DNA from: a virus
Reading direction: 5' to 3' (one strand)
Length of the DNA: 49,808 nucleotides
Virus record (IMG/VR): IMGVR_UViG_3300035698_003983
Span: 1-49,808 of that record
Below the pieces are notes generated by a model. That model ran no database searches. It was given only the letters and a program-made list of their open reading frames with translations, and was not told the DNA's origin. The position numbers and the translations under genes are program-made. Shown one piece after another: positions 14,408 to 22,126 of the stretch. Numbering within the stretch: position 1 is the first letter of the stretch; each line of letters begins with the position of its first letter.

Positions 14408-16917
14408 CACTCAGTCCCCTTATTTACAGAGTCGGTTAAACCCTTTGCTGCCGTTTGGACCAGCGCCGTGCCTGCCTTTATGGCCTCACGTTTCTCGGCG
14501 CTGTTGTCGCCTGCGATCTGAGTTGCAAGTCTGACACCCACACGGGCACCCTCTCGCTCGTTCTCGGCCTCAGTGCGCTCACGCTGCACTTCGATGTTGG
14601 CAGCCTTGTTGGCCATGTCCAGCTCCAGCTGGGCCTTTTCGAGAGCCATCTCGTGCTTGGCGACCTCTTCCTTGAGAGACTGCGCACGGTCCTTGATCTC
14701 CAGCTCTTTCATCTGGATCTGGGTCAGCGGGTTCTGCGCTTCCTCTTCTGCGCTATTCTGAGCGGCCTCCGCCTTGTTGGCTTGGAGCAGTTTCTGCGCA
14801 GCCATTGCGGTAACCTGAGACAGCTGAACCTCCACGTCTTCTGGCATAGGTTCGTCTTCTGCAGGTAGAGGCACACCCATCTGCTTCTCCAGCTCCTTGC
14901 GGTACTGGAACGCAACGTGTTCTGTTATGTGAGACATCATGGCGGCGCCAATGGCGGCCGCGAACGGCGACTGACCGATGATCTGCTTGAGTTTCGGGTC
15001 TTCCATAGCCGCCATGTGCACAGCAATGTGTGCCTCTTGATCCTGATATAGATAGGCTTTCACAGGCTCTTGCTTGAGAATGGCCATGTTTTCGCTAACT
15101 GGATCTTTTGGCGCGATGTCTTCAGGTAACTTGATGATCTGATCAGCGTCCTGAATACCCATAACCTCGAGCATCTGGCGGTGAAGTTTACCCATGTCGT
15201 AGAGTTGCGGTGCCTGCTGAGCCAACTGCAGAGCGGCCTGATACTGCACGATCCGTTGCGCCATGGTGGACGCGTTGGGATCTGACACAGGGATAACATC
15301 CACGGTCTTGGCATTGAAGTCATCGCGTCGGCTGAACTCTCCAACCACCTCGTAGATGTACTCGTCTGGCATGAAATCGTGGATAATCCGCGAGAGAATG
15401 CGCAGTTCTTTGTGCATTGCAGCGTGCATGCGGGCCTGTACGCCAGACAGAACCTTCATCGAACGTTCCATCAAGGCGAGCGTCGTGCCAACAGGCGCGT
15501 TTGCGCTCATGTCGCCAACCTGAATGTCAGCCACGGAGCCGATGCGCCGCCCCTCGTCCACGAGATTGCCCAGCAGCTGATACAGAACGCCAGAGGGCTC
15601 TTTGAACGGCAATGGGAAGATATTGTCGCGAATTGCACCGGCCGGCACATCAACGTCACGGAACTCGCCCGGCATCAGTGGGCCCGTTTCACCTTTTATA
15701 CGCATACCGGTCGTCTTTAGACCTGCGGGTAGGTTGGAAAGCGTACCCGCGTCGATCAGCTGACGCATAATGGAGGTGGCCGACTTGGCCAGACCACCGA
15801 TGAGGTGAATAAGCCCGGTGCCGTAGAAGCCCAGACCCGGCAGGTAGGAATAGTGCGTGAAGTGCATGCGCTTGCGCTTCTTCTCGTCGTCTTCATACCA
15901 ATTTCTACGGATCGACAGAATGATCTTTGATGAAAGATCGATCGTGACAACATAGGGCCGCGCAATGCCGTCAGCATCCTCGAACGGCTCCGGCAGATCA
16001 ATATCCACGTGCATTTCCAGCAGTGTGTGCCGGTCGTCTGCAGTCGCTGACCCTTCGCTGCCCTCAATTTCGTCGTATTTGTCCTGAATTTCGCTCGGTT
16101 CGGCGGTCGGCTCGGGCAGGTCAACGTCGCTATAGAAGCCCGACACCTGCAGCTTGAGAACCTCGTTGGGGTCCTTCTTCATCACGTGCGTATAACGAGG
16201 ACAGGCTTCGAGGCTGGACGCCCCATAGCCAATCACAAAGTCCTCAGCCGGGACAAACACCGACACGGGGCGCTCCTGAACAGAGTCGTAGTAGACTTTC
16301 TTGAACGCAGACCCGGCCAGCGGCAGCTGGAACGTCAACTGCTCCATCTCGTCGCGATACTCTACCATCTCCTCTGTTATGAGGTAGTTCAGCTCGTTCT
16401 TGACACGCACAGACTGCTCGAACTTATCGCGGGTCATTTTGCCAACGATCTTGGTGTTGGCTGGACCGGCGGCGGGCATCATCTCGCTCATTGCCTGAGC
16501 TTGGAACCGCACCACAGCTTCAGACAGCATCGGGTGGAAGACACCAGAGGCGCCCTGCCAAGGCTTGCTCCGCTCCTCGATCTTCATCCCAAGCAGGTCA
16601 AGCCCTTTAATATAGGCGTTTGCCCACTCTTTCCGGCTCTGGCGGTCTGTGACAAAACTCTCAACCAGAGCAGACGCGATCTCTTCAAGCTCTTTCTCGT
16701 CAATCAGCTCGGCAAAGTTGGTGTCGTGCTCAAGGTCTTCCGGCTCCACCACATCATCGTTCACGATGTCGTCGTCAAACTCAATAATAATTTCGCCGTC
16801 CTCGGTCGCCATAGTCGTGATCTTATCACTGTCGGGCATCTTGACATCGATCGCTTCGAGATCAGGATTATCACTGATCTCAATGTCAAACGGGTCCATT
16901 GGTTTGGTAACGGCCAT
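14407..16917 (-). CDS. Portal protein
   Basis: 836 residues, AGGAG eight bases before the ATG at 16917 (a GTG one codon earlier is also possible). The acidic N-terminus (1-70) is followed by a portal core with SRKEWANAYIKGLDLLGMK, KPWQGASGVFHPMLSEAVVRFQAQAMSEMMPAAGP and GTGLIHLIGGLAKSATSIMRQLIDAGTLSNLPAG. The last 150 residues are a long Glu/Gln/Ala/Lys coiled coil. The long size is typical of the portals of N4/SU10-like and marine podoviruses. The dodecameric ring would form the head vertex for packaging and for docking the adaptor proteins at 4,899-6,526. Confidence 0.85.
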   Translation of the reverse strand: MAVTKPMDPFDIEISDNPDLEAIDVKMPDSDKITTMATEDGEIIIEFDDDIVNDDVVEPEDLEHDTNFAELIDEKELEEIASALVESFVTDRQSRKEWANAYIKGLDLLGMKIEERSKPWQGASGVFHPMLSEAVVRFQAQAMSEMMPAAGPANTKIVGKMTRDKFEQSVRVKNELNYLITEEMVEYRDEMEQLTFQLPLAGSAFKKVYYDSVQERPVSVFVPAEDFVIGYGASSLEACPRYTHVMKKDPNEVLKLQVSGFYSDVDLPEPTAEPSEIQDKYDEIEGSEGSATADDRHTLLEMHVDIDLPEPFEDADGIARPYVVTIDLSSKIILSIRRNWYEDDEKKRKRMHFTHYSYLPGLGFYGTGLIHLIGGLAKSATSIMRQLIDAGTLSNLPAGLKTTGMRIKGETGPLMPGEFRDVDVPAGAIRDNIFPLPFKEPSGVLYQLLGNLVDEGRRIGSVADIQVGDMSANAPVGTTLALMERSMKVLSGVQARMHAAMHKELRILSRIIHDFMPDEYIYEVVGEFSRRDDFNAKTVDVIPVSDPNASTMAQRIVQYQAALQLAQQAPQLYDMGKLHRQMLEVMGIQDADQIIKLPEDIAPKDPVSENMAILKQEPVKAYLYQDQEAHIAVHMAAMEDPKLKQIIGQSPFAAAIGAAMMSHITEHVAFQYRKELEKQMGVPLPAEDEPMPEDVEVQLSQVTAMAAQKLLQANKAEAAQNSAEEEAQNPLTQIQMKELEIKDRAQSLKEEVAKHEMALEKAQLELDMANKAANIEVQRERTEAENEREGARVGVRLATQIAGDNSAEKREAIKAGTALVQTAAKGLTDSVNKGTE

Positions 16918-16980
16918 CACTGCTTCTCCTGTATTCTTCTGGCGGCACTATAACGGGTTATTTGGCTTCGTTCAATATCT

Positions 16981-17385
16981 CTAGCTTTGCAATTTTTCAA
17001 AATGAAAAACAACAGGCTGGGATATCACTTTGATAACACCAAACCTGACGCCCGCTTTGAATATAGGCTTTTCACGCGCGACAATTTCATGCGACCGCTC
17101 AAGCAAATCCCGCCAACCTTCAAGCGAATAGCTACCCTTGCTATTATTACACGGTGCACATGAGGGCATCATGTTTCCAACTACGTTATTTTCTGGGTTC
17201 ATCAACCGGCGCTCACTCGCAGGGAGAGGTCTGCCCCCACAATCCATAGTTAAACGGGTTACAGGTTTCACATGATCGGCCTGCATTTTAACCATCACCT
17301 CTCCGCAGTATCCACATTTACCTTCGAACAACTGCCGCAATGTTTCGCGCTGATTTTTTGAATTTTTCCATTCATCAGTTTTCAT
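16981..17385 (-). CDS. HNH endonuclease (homing type)
   Basis: 134 residues with the zinc-bearing HNH pattern: CGYCGEV (residues 24-30), ADHVKPVTR (about 36-44), NPENNVVGNMMPSCAPCNNSKGSY (about 63-86). A free-standing HNH nuclease between portal and terminase fits a homing endonuclease that promotes its own spread. The ATG at 17385 lies in a 14-bp sequence that is repeated at the start of the next gene upstream (see 17383-17396 and 17621-17634). No intron signs: portal and terminase reading frames are intact. Confidence 0.75.
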   Translation of the reverse strand: MKTDEWKNSKNQRETLRQLFEGKCGYCGEVMVKMQADHVKPVTRLTMDCGGRPLPASERRLMNPENNVVGNMMPSCAPCNNSKGSYSLEGWRDLLERSHEIVAREKPIFKAGVRFGVIKVISQPVVFHFEKLQS

Positions 17386-17623
17386 CAATAATAGCCTTCT
17401 TGATCAAACCGTCTCCGCGCGAAATCATTCCACGCCTGACCTGACCCGTTGACCGGGGGTTTCGGCTTGCTCTAAAATTTATTCGTCCGATGTCATCAAT
17501 GCGAAACTGCAAGCTATGCACCAAACCACAGTCACAGCACGAAATCTTGTAACCCTCAAGAGGGTGTATCCAGTCCGACCAACCGTCGTCGTTTTCTATT
17601 TCAGGAACGAACAGTCTACCCAT
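17375..17623 (-). CDS. Small phage protein of the terminase region, 82 aa
   Basis: The ATG at 17623 shares bases with the terminase stop (TGATG). The protein contains HPLEGYKISCCDCGLVHSLQFRID, a CCxC cluster that could bind a metal with other residues, followed by a basic region (FRASRNPRSTGQVRRGMISRG). Proteins with HPL.GYKISCCDCGLVH are recurrent in phages but uncharacterised. It overlaps the HNH gene by 11 nt. Confidence 0.65.
   Translation of the reverse strand: MGRLFVPEIENDDGWSDWIHPLEGYKISCCDCGLVHSLQFRIDDIGRINFRASRNPRSTGQVRRGMISRGDGLIKKAIIDEN
17383..17396. repeat. 14-bp direct repeat, copy 1 (HNH gene start)
   Basis: CATCAATAATAGCC on the plus strand, i.e. GGCTATTATTGATG on the coding strand, covering the HNH gene start. 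An identical copy at 17621-17634 covers the end of the terminase gene and the start of the 82-residue gene, so the repeats bracket the latter. Confidence 0.8.
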
Positions 17624-17634
17624 CAATAATAGCC
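17621..17634. repeat. 14-bp direct repeat, copy 2 (terminase stop/start junction)
   Basis: Identical to 17383-17396. Here it encodes the last residues of the terminase (GYY-stop) and the start codon of the next gene. Confidence 0.8.
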
Positions 17635-19170
17635 CTCAGTCATCGGTAGCCTATATACGGGCTCATCAACCTCATCTGTCGGCAGTGAAATAAACCCACC
17701 TTGGCGGAACCGCATCAAGGCCATGATACACGTGTCGACGTGGTCGTCGTTCGATCCGTACGGGAACGCGGCCACTTCTTCAACGACTTCTTCTGCCCAG
17801 CGCTTGTCTGGCGCCCAGACCAACCCAGACGAGATTATGTCAGCCACACTGTTGAGGCGCGCGGTCTTGTCGCCGGTGCCGCGGTGAGGCGTGTATTCTT
17901 GGATCGCCAGCCCGGTGCGGCGGAGCTCTTGGTACAGCGGCACACCGTTGGACTTCTTCTCCACGATGAACGCGTCGGGCTCCCACTCCCTATACACCTC
18001 TAGCGCGCGGATCTTCAGGTCGGGATACTCTAGCCGTTCCTTAATCGCATGGAGGAGGATAATCTGATAGTGGCCCTCTTCCTCGTTCATGAACACACCC
18101 CACACTGTAATCGACGTAAAGTCGGCACGGTTTGATGTTTCGGCCGCGGCGTCCAATGCGGCAATGATGTACTCGCAGTTCGGCGGCTGGTCCTTCAACC
18201 ACTCCCGCCACCAATCCCGCTTGATTAACGCGCCCTCTTCTGACGTGGGCTTCTGCTGATACTGGGCGTTCCACTGAAACACCGGCATTGAAGCCTTGGT
18301 GCGCAGCAGCGCCTTCAGATCAAAGAACTCAGGCCACAGGGCCTTTTCAGTTATAATGCCGGTTTTCGGGTCCTCGTAAGACAGGATCGCTGGGAACTCA
18401 AACACCTCGTATTGATCCGAGCCCTCGTTCTTGGTCATGTCGCGCACAACCCGCCCGATCAGATCGTCCATGTGCCATCTGGTGCCTATAATGGCAACGG
18501 CTCCGAACGGCATCAGGCGCGTGCGAGCACCGAACGTGAACCACTCGTAGGCTTTTTCAAACACCGTGAAGTTACCGTTCAACACGTCTTGCTCAGAGTG
18601 TACGTCATCACAGATCAGCATATGGGCGCCACGACCGGCCAGCGCCGAGCCGACGCCGCAGCCGAAAAAGCCGCCTCCGTGGTTGGTATTCCAGCGCCCA
18701 GCACTCTTGCTATCGGATGAAAGTCGAACGTCCGGGAATATCTCTTTGTACTCTTCGGTAGCGATCAAGTTACGTATTTTACGTCCGAAATCCACCGCGA
18801 GATCTGTTGTGTGGGAGACCAGCATAACTTGATGCGTCGGGTTGCGCCCTATATACCATGCAGCGAAATACGTGGACACGAGGTGGCTCTTGCCGTGCCG
18901 CGGCGCCACGGAGACGCACAGGCGGTCTTTTCGACGAGCCTCGATATCCTCAAGCAGACCGGCGAGCCGGCGGTGGTGGGCACCAACCTTATAGTCGTGC
19001 TGCATGTGCTGGCAAAACGGTATCAGATTGTCGTGGATCTTCTTCACGCGCTGCTTCTCTGACAGATCAGTGACGATCTCGTCGAGTTCCTTCAACTCTT
19101 CTTCACTGAGCTGATCGACGTTGTTCATCAACAGATCGATGTCATCCTGTGTAAACCCCTTGTCCCGCAT
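17623..19170 (-). CDS. Terminase large subunit
   Basis: 515 residues. ATPase motifs: Walker A APRHGKSH (89-96), Walker B MLICDD (184-189), motif III-like AIIGTRWH (227-233). Nuclease motifs: IIAALDAAAETSNRADFTS with Asp340, a second acidic site near VEKKSNG, and DDHVDTCIMAL near the C-terminus. It is a full-length two-domain packaging motor that pumps DNA into the prohead and cuts the concatemer. It follows the 90-residue and small-terminase genes with a 1-nt gap. Confidence 0.9.
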   Translation of the reverse strand: MRDKGFTQDDIDLLMNNVDQLSEEELKELDEIVTDLSEKQRVKKIHDNLIPFCQHMQHDYKVGAHHRRLAGLLEDIEARRKDRLCVSVAPRHGKSHLVSTYFAAWYIGRNPTHQVMLVSHTTDLAVDFGRKIRNLIATEEYKEIFPDVRLSSDSKSAGRWNTNHGGGFFGCGVGSALAGRGAHMLICDDVHSEQDVLNGNFTVFEKAYEWFTFGARTRLMPFGAVAIIGTRWHMDDLIGRVVRDMTKNEGSDQYEVFEFPAILSYEDPKTGIITEKALWPEFFDLKALLRTKASMPVFQWNAQYQQKPTSEEGALIKRDWWREWLKDQPPNCEYIIAALDAAAETSNRADFTSITVWGVFMNEEEGHYQIILLHAIKERLEYPDLKIRALEVYREWEPDAFIVEKKSNGVPLYQELRRTGLAIQEYTPHRGTGDKTARLNSVADIISSGLVWAPDKRWAEEVVEEVAAFPYGSNDDHVDTCIMALMRFRQGGFISLPTDEVDEPVYRLPMTEGYY

Positions 19171-19171
19171 G

Positions 19172-19444
19172 CTATCTTTCAGCGTTTGACATGTTTATCT
19201 CGGCCAGCTCTCTAACGACACAGTCGGCGGCGCCCTGCATGGAGTAGCCACCAACCCTTCCGACTATTGCGTATGATCCGATCCTCTCAGAGTCGATGGA
19301 GGCAAGCGCGACACCTTGGACATCACCCGCACGGGCTTCTTCAAGAAGGTCCTCTAGGAACGCAACGACGCCAGTGTTCGGCTCCGATGTCTCAGGTTCT
19401 GGAGAGTTCCGCGATCCCGGTCCTGCAATTATGTTGTCAGTCAT
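19172..19444 (-). CDS. Conserved small phage protein, 90 aa
   Basis: The first 25 residues are Pro/Ser/Glu-rich and likely disordered; the core is VVAFLEDLLEEARAGDVQGVALASIDSERIGSYAIVGRVGGYSMQGAADCVVRELAEI, an alpha/beta unit common in small proteins of phages and prophages with no known role. It overlaps the small-terminase candidate by 8 nt and sits just before the large terminase. Confidence 0.65.
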   Translation of the reverse strand: MTDNIIAGPGSRNSPEPETSEPNTGVVAFLEDLLEEARAGDVQGVALASIDSERIGSYAIVGRVGGYSMQGAADCVVRELAEINMSNAER

Positions 19445-20000
19445 CTATAATCTCCGCGTCTGGGGTTTCTACCGGTGTTACATCGCGCAGTGTGCTGAGC
19501 TTATCGCGCAGTCTGGCCCGCAGGTCCTCGGCAGTCTGATGTGTCACTGTGACTTCGCTGCGCTCGGTGAACAGGCCAACGTCGGTGATCTTGCCCAGCA
19601 GCTCTAAGGCACGGATGCGTATGCGGGGGTCGGGGTTGTCCGTCTCCTGCACCAGCTTGTTCATCACCAGATTACGCACCTTGACAGAGTCTTTGACGAT
19701 CTCGTGGCCGAAATCATTGAGGATCTCGGCCGTCAGCATAACCGCAGCAGGCGGCATTGCGCCAATTCTTGAGGGGGTAGCAGAGCTTGAAGTCGACATT
19801 GGGTCTTGAGCATAAGACGTCGCCAGCGTTGCTGCGTGTTTGCGATCTTCAGGCGTGGGTGTGACGTCCAGCCCATGATGCGACAGCAGGCGCGCAGCGT
19901 TTGCAGCGGCCTTCGCGTTGCGGATGAGGTCCTTTTGGCCCGCTAGATCGTCTTTGGCGGGCACAGGAACGCCGGAATTTACATCGAGGTGCAGTGACAT
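19437..20000 (-). CDS. Small terminase subunit candidate
   Basis: 187 residues, first gene of the leftward packaging/structural transcript and directly upstream of the large terminase genes, the canonical place of TerS. AGGTAGGG lies seven bases before the ATG at 20000. The sequence is helical: an Ala-rich N-terminal part (LIRNAKAAANAARLLSHHGLDV), a central TSYAQDPMSTSSSATPSRIG linker and an oligomerisation-like helix (DPRIRIRALELLGKITDVGLFTERSEVTV). No clear DNA-binding motif was seen, so the call depends on position and the GKITDVGLF.ER pattern common among phage TerS proteins. Confidence 0.6.
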   Translation of the reverse strand: MSLHLDVNSGVPVPAKDDLAGQKDLIRNAKAAANAARLLSHHGLDVTPTPEDRKHAATLATSYAQDPMSTSSSATPSRIGAMPPAAVMLTAEILNDFGHEIVKDSVKVRNLVMNKLVQETDNPDPRIRIRALELLGKITDVGLFTERSEVTVTHQTAEDLRARLRDKLSTLRDVTPVETPDAEIIDD

Positions 20001-20201
20001 GACCAAACCCTACCTTAAGGCACGGGGTCGAGCAATGCGGAATTTTTCACAGCGGGGTGGGGTGATTGGTGTGAGGCACTGACGGGGGCTGTTTTTATAT
20101 ATGAGGGGGTGGGGTCGCTTTGTGAGGTTTTGTGAAAATAGGGGGTGGGGGGTATCGTGTGACAGGTTACTGGGTATGCTTGGTGGTTTTTGTAGAAAAT
20201 A

Positions 20202-20241
20202 GTGAAACTTGATAGAAATGGGTGAAACCTGACCCAAATAG
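20202..20241 (+). repeat. Tandem 20-bp repeat near the small terminase
   Basis: Two adjacent copies, GTGAAACTTGATAGAAATGG and GTGAAACCTGACCCAAATAG. They match at 15 of 20 positions. They lie about 200 bp upstream of the small-terminase start in a non-coding, G-rich stretch and could be a protein-binding (packaging or operator) site. Confidence 0.6.
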
Positions 20242-20270
20242 TCAGAAATGTGGCGTCGTTGGCGCGTTAT

Positions 20271-20299
20271 AGTATGTATATAGAGCGAGACCTTGTCAG
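20271..20299 (-). promoter_or_regulatory. Candidate leftward promoter of the packaging/structural operon
   Basis: On the minus strand CTGACA and CATACT are separated by 17 bp, giving a sigma-70-like promoter (5 of 6 and 4 of 6 matches to consensus). It points to the small-terminase gene about 270 nt downstream. No experimental support; the long leader would include the G/C-run region and the tandem repeat. Confidence 0.4.
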
Positions 20300-20346
20300 T
20301 CTGCGGCGGCGTACCCACTAGGTGGGGTCGCGCCCACGGCGTTCCG

Positions 20347-20363
20347 TTATGCGAGCAGCATAA
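20347..20363. repeat. 17-bp palindrome, copy 1
   Basis: TTATGC-gagca-GCATAA, extended to 8-bp arms by flanking CG/CG. It lies in the divergent control region, about 140 bp before the first rightward gene. Confidence 0.9.
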
Positions 20364-20486
20364 CGGCGCATTTCCTCGCATAATAAGCTCGCATTGGTCC
20401 AACTATTGCGGCCATGACCGGACATTAACCCTATAACGTGCTACACCTTAGATATCGAAAGGCAATAACGCCAATCGATACAATGG

Positions 20487-20504
20487 TCCTGAAAGGATTG
20501 CACA
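20487..20504 (+). promoter_or_regulatory. Ribosome site inside a small hairpin (copy 1)
   Basis: TCCT-GAA-AGGA precedes the ATG at 20505, so the Shine-Dalgarno AAGGA is the right arm of a short inverted repeat. The same leader, with 6-bp arms, stands before the genes at 25,628 and 26,494. Confidence 0.55.
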
Positions 20505-21155
20505 ATGACAAATGTAAAAACAACCACCCCCCTACTTAGCGAAACAACCACCCCCCTACTTAGCAACCGACCCGTATATGATGCGGGGCAAGCGTTGGCG
20601 TCACAGGATAACAAAGACACGTCGGCGCGCCTCAAGATCTTTATAGCAATGAAAGCTGGTCACGCCACGGCTGAGAGTTTGGGCAAAGACGGTGATCACT
20701 TTGCAGACTTGCGGGATGGTTATCTTATGGCGTGGCAAGGCCAAGCGTTCGCGGATCAATTCGCCGTGGCAATGGGGAAGGTCGAGATAAAGGGCAAGGT
20801 GTTGAACCGACTAACAGGCGCTAAGATAAGCGAAACGAAATCACGGGCAGCATGGCAGCGTGACCTTGGATCAAAGGTAACAAAAGCACGTGACGCTTAT
20901 CTCACATGGTTGGGCGTTGAAGCCGCGACGGTTGAAGCTGCCAAGGATCAAGCGGCTGGTAAGGCGCCTGCTAGTGGCGCCGCCACAAAAGCGGGGCAAG
21001 GCAAGCCACGTGCGCTTAGCACGCGACTGGCCGATGAGATCGCCAAGCTGGCAAGCGCGGTAAAAAAGGATCGCGACGCGGACACTCCGACACTATCGGC
21101 AGATCACAAGGAATTGCTGGCCGCCTTCTCTCGCATCACTGACTTGATCAAGTAA
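20505..21155 (+). CDS. Unknown phage protein, first rightward gene (216 aa)
   Basis: A soluble, Ala/Lys-rich, largely helical protein. The N-terminus holds a tandem repeat (TTTPLLSE, TTTPLLSN) from a 20-bp class DNA duplication. The middle contains KAGHATAESLGKDGDHFADLRDGYLMAWQGQAFADQF, and the C-terminal third is Ala/Gly-rich followed by a helix (TRLADEIAKLASAVKKD). It is a single-gene unit with its own terminator next to the control region, so an early regulatory or DNA-binding role is possible. No family recognised. Confidence 0.6.
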   Translation: MTNVKTTTPLLSETTTPLLSNRPVYDAGQALASQDNKDTSARLKIFIAMKAGHATAESLGKDGDHFADLRDGYLMAWQGQAFADQFAVAMGKVEIKGKVLNRLTGAKISETKSRAAWQRDLGSKVTKARDAYLTWLGVEAATVEAAKDQAAGKAPASGAATKAGQGKPRALSTRLADEIAKLASAVKKDRDADTPTLSADHKELLAAFSRITDLIK

Positions 21156-21167
21156 ACGACGACAATC

Positions 21168-21199
21168 GCCCCGCATCTGAAAAGGTGCGGGGCTTTTTT
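21168..21199 (+). terminator. Rho-independent terminator
   Basis: Stem GCCCCGCA / TGCGGGGC (8 bp, 10-nt loop) followed by six T. It lies 13 nt after the gene at 20,505-21,155 and separates it from the convergent HNH gene. Confidence 0.9.
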
Positions 21200-21209
21200 G
21201 TGTCTGGAA

Positions 21210-21226
21210 TTATGCGTCGCGCATAA
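21210..21226. repeat. 17-bp palindrome, copy 2
   Basis: TTATGC-gtcgc-GCATAA, with arms extended to ATTATGCG/CGCATAAT. It lies just after the terminator and before the 3' end of the leftward HNH gene. Confidence 0.9.
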
Positions 21227-21230
21227 TCAA

Positions 21231-21550
21231 TCGAACCAGTTCCGGCCATAGCGTATAGCGTTAGGCGTCGTCGTCGTCGCCGCCGTCGTCGTCGCCGCCG
21301 TCGTCGTCGTCTGTCTCGTTATACCTAGCAAGCTGCGCCGCCATGTCAGCGTCGGCTGTCGAACCAGTTCCGACCATAGCGTTAGGCGTCCTTATGCTTG
21401 GCGCATAACCGGGCCTAGCAGATGGTGGTAGATAACCGGGCACGTCACGTGCTGCCTGTGCCTGTTCACGTGTCAAGTGCCCGTGGTCTTCGTCGAACTC
21501 GGGCCTCGTCTCGGCTGTCACACCAGTTATACCCACAGCGTTAGGCGTCG
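21231..21550. repeat. Dispersed 30-46-bp repeat with core ACCAGTT..CC..AGCGTTAGGCGTC (three copies)
   Basis: Copies at about 21,231-21,270, 21,359-21,390 and 21,511-21,550, with a fourth, degenerate one at 22,171-22,203. Copies two and three also share TCGGCTGTC before and TTATG after the core. In the HNH gene the repeats read in frame as TPNA-(V/M)-x-G-T-G type peptides, so they are tolerated coding insertions; the fourth copy is non-coding. Confidence 0.7.
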
Positions 21551-21890
21551 TTATGTCCTCGACCGGCGGCGCGCTCGCTTCTCTGAGTTTCAGGATCACC
21601 TCTTGATTACGTGCAATGACTTCGATGTGTGCGATCTCTCCGGCAGCTGCGCTGAGCCTTTCGCGCCAATATGCGGAGATACGTTTGCCGTTGCGACGCT
21701 TCGCGCACGGCTTGCAGGTGACGATCAGGTTGTCGAGTTCAAACGGTTTATCGCGGTTGATCGGGTCCGCCTGTAGGGTGTGAACCGTTGCGTGTTTGTG
21801 TCCGCACAGGAAGCAAACCTGCCCGTCTCTGGCAACTAGGTCGCGTGTGACACCCTGATAACCAGCGGTTCTGCTAGGTGGTTTCGTCAT
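21261..21890 (-). CDS. HNH-like endonuclease with acidic tail
   Basis: 209 residues from the ATG at 21890, which has GGAGG seven bases upstream. The N-terminal 75 residues hold a zinc-type HNH core: VCFLCGHKHATVHTLQADPINRDKP then NLIVTCKPCAKRRNGK. The remaining 130 residues are low-complexity, with repeated TPNA..G.TG(S/V) peptides encoded by the dispersed repeat, and end in an Asp/Gly tail (DDDDGGDDDGGDDDDA). It is the only leftward gene between 20.5 and 47.4 kb, convergent to the terminator at 21,168. Homing nuclease or DNA-processing enzyme; the tail looks recently expanded. Confidence 0.7.
   Translation of the reverse strand: MTKPPSRTAGYQGVTRDLVARDGQVCFLCGHKHATVHTLQADPINRDKPFELDNLIVTCKPCAKRRNGKRISAYWRERLSAAAGEIAHIEVIARNQEVILKLREASAPPVEDITTPNAVGITGVTAETRPEFDEDHGHLTREQAQAARDVPGYLPPSARPGYAPSIRTPNAMVGTGSTADADMAAQLARYNETDDDDGGDDDGGDDDDA
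21392..21408. repeat. 17-bp palindrome, copy 3 (inside the HNH gene)
   Basis: TTATGC-ttggc-GCATAA within the coding sequence of the HNH-like gene, directly beside one copy of the dispersed ACCAGTT repeat. Confidence 0.9.
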
Positions 21891-21919
21891 GATAAGTCCT
21901 CCAAAGTAGTGTGTCACAC

Positions 21920-21936
21920 TTATGCGCGACGCATAA
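21920..21936. repeat. 17-bp palindrome, copy 4 (upstream of the HNH gene)
   Basis: TTATGC-gcgac-GCATAA, 30 bp upstream of the HNH gene's ATG on its 5' side, the same spacing class as for the rightward genes. Its loop is identical to copy 9 at 25,286. Confidence 0.9.
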
Positions 21937-21970
21937 TTATCTGTCAAGTGATAGTCTCACACGCTAACGT

Positions 21971-22082
21971 GTCACAGTATGTTTTGTCACCCTGTCACAG
22001 TATGTTTTCCTGAGTGTGGTAGGTTATGAAAGTTAAAAACATACTGTGACAGGCTACCAAAAACATAGTGTCACAGGCTACT
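21971..22082. repeat. GTCACAGTATGTTTT dyad repeats
   Basis: Direct copies at 21,971-21,985 and 21,994-22,008, and inverted ones at 22,036-22,050 (AAAACATACTGTGAC) and 22,060-22,074 (AAAACATAGTGTCAC). The two inverted copies belong to a 24-bp direct repeat ending in AGGCTAC. The symmetric layout suits operators or replication-initiator sites. Confidence 0.75.
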
Positions 22083-22126
22083 TTTTCATCATTATCGCTT
22101 AACTCGTCGTTTTGGGCCAAAAAACG

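Larger units (their letters stand above)
20001..20504. other. Divergent intergenic control region
   Basis: About 500 nt without a convincing gene between the leftward terminase operon and the rightward gene at 20,505. It holds G-runs of four to six bases (20,043-20,156), a tandem 20-bp repeat (20,202-20,241), a candidate leftward promoter (20,271-20,299), one 17-bp palindrome (20,347-20,363) and the box TATAACGTG (20,432-20,440), which recurs in the promoter at 23,806. A 130-codon open frame on the minus strand has phage-untypical composition and no ribosome site and is not annotated. Confidence 0.7.

Noticed and set aside
20010-20402. 130-codon minus-strand open frame upstream of the small terminase
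   Set aside because: Pro/His/Arg-rich shadow of the G-run region with no ribosome site; it also contains the promoter and repeats.
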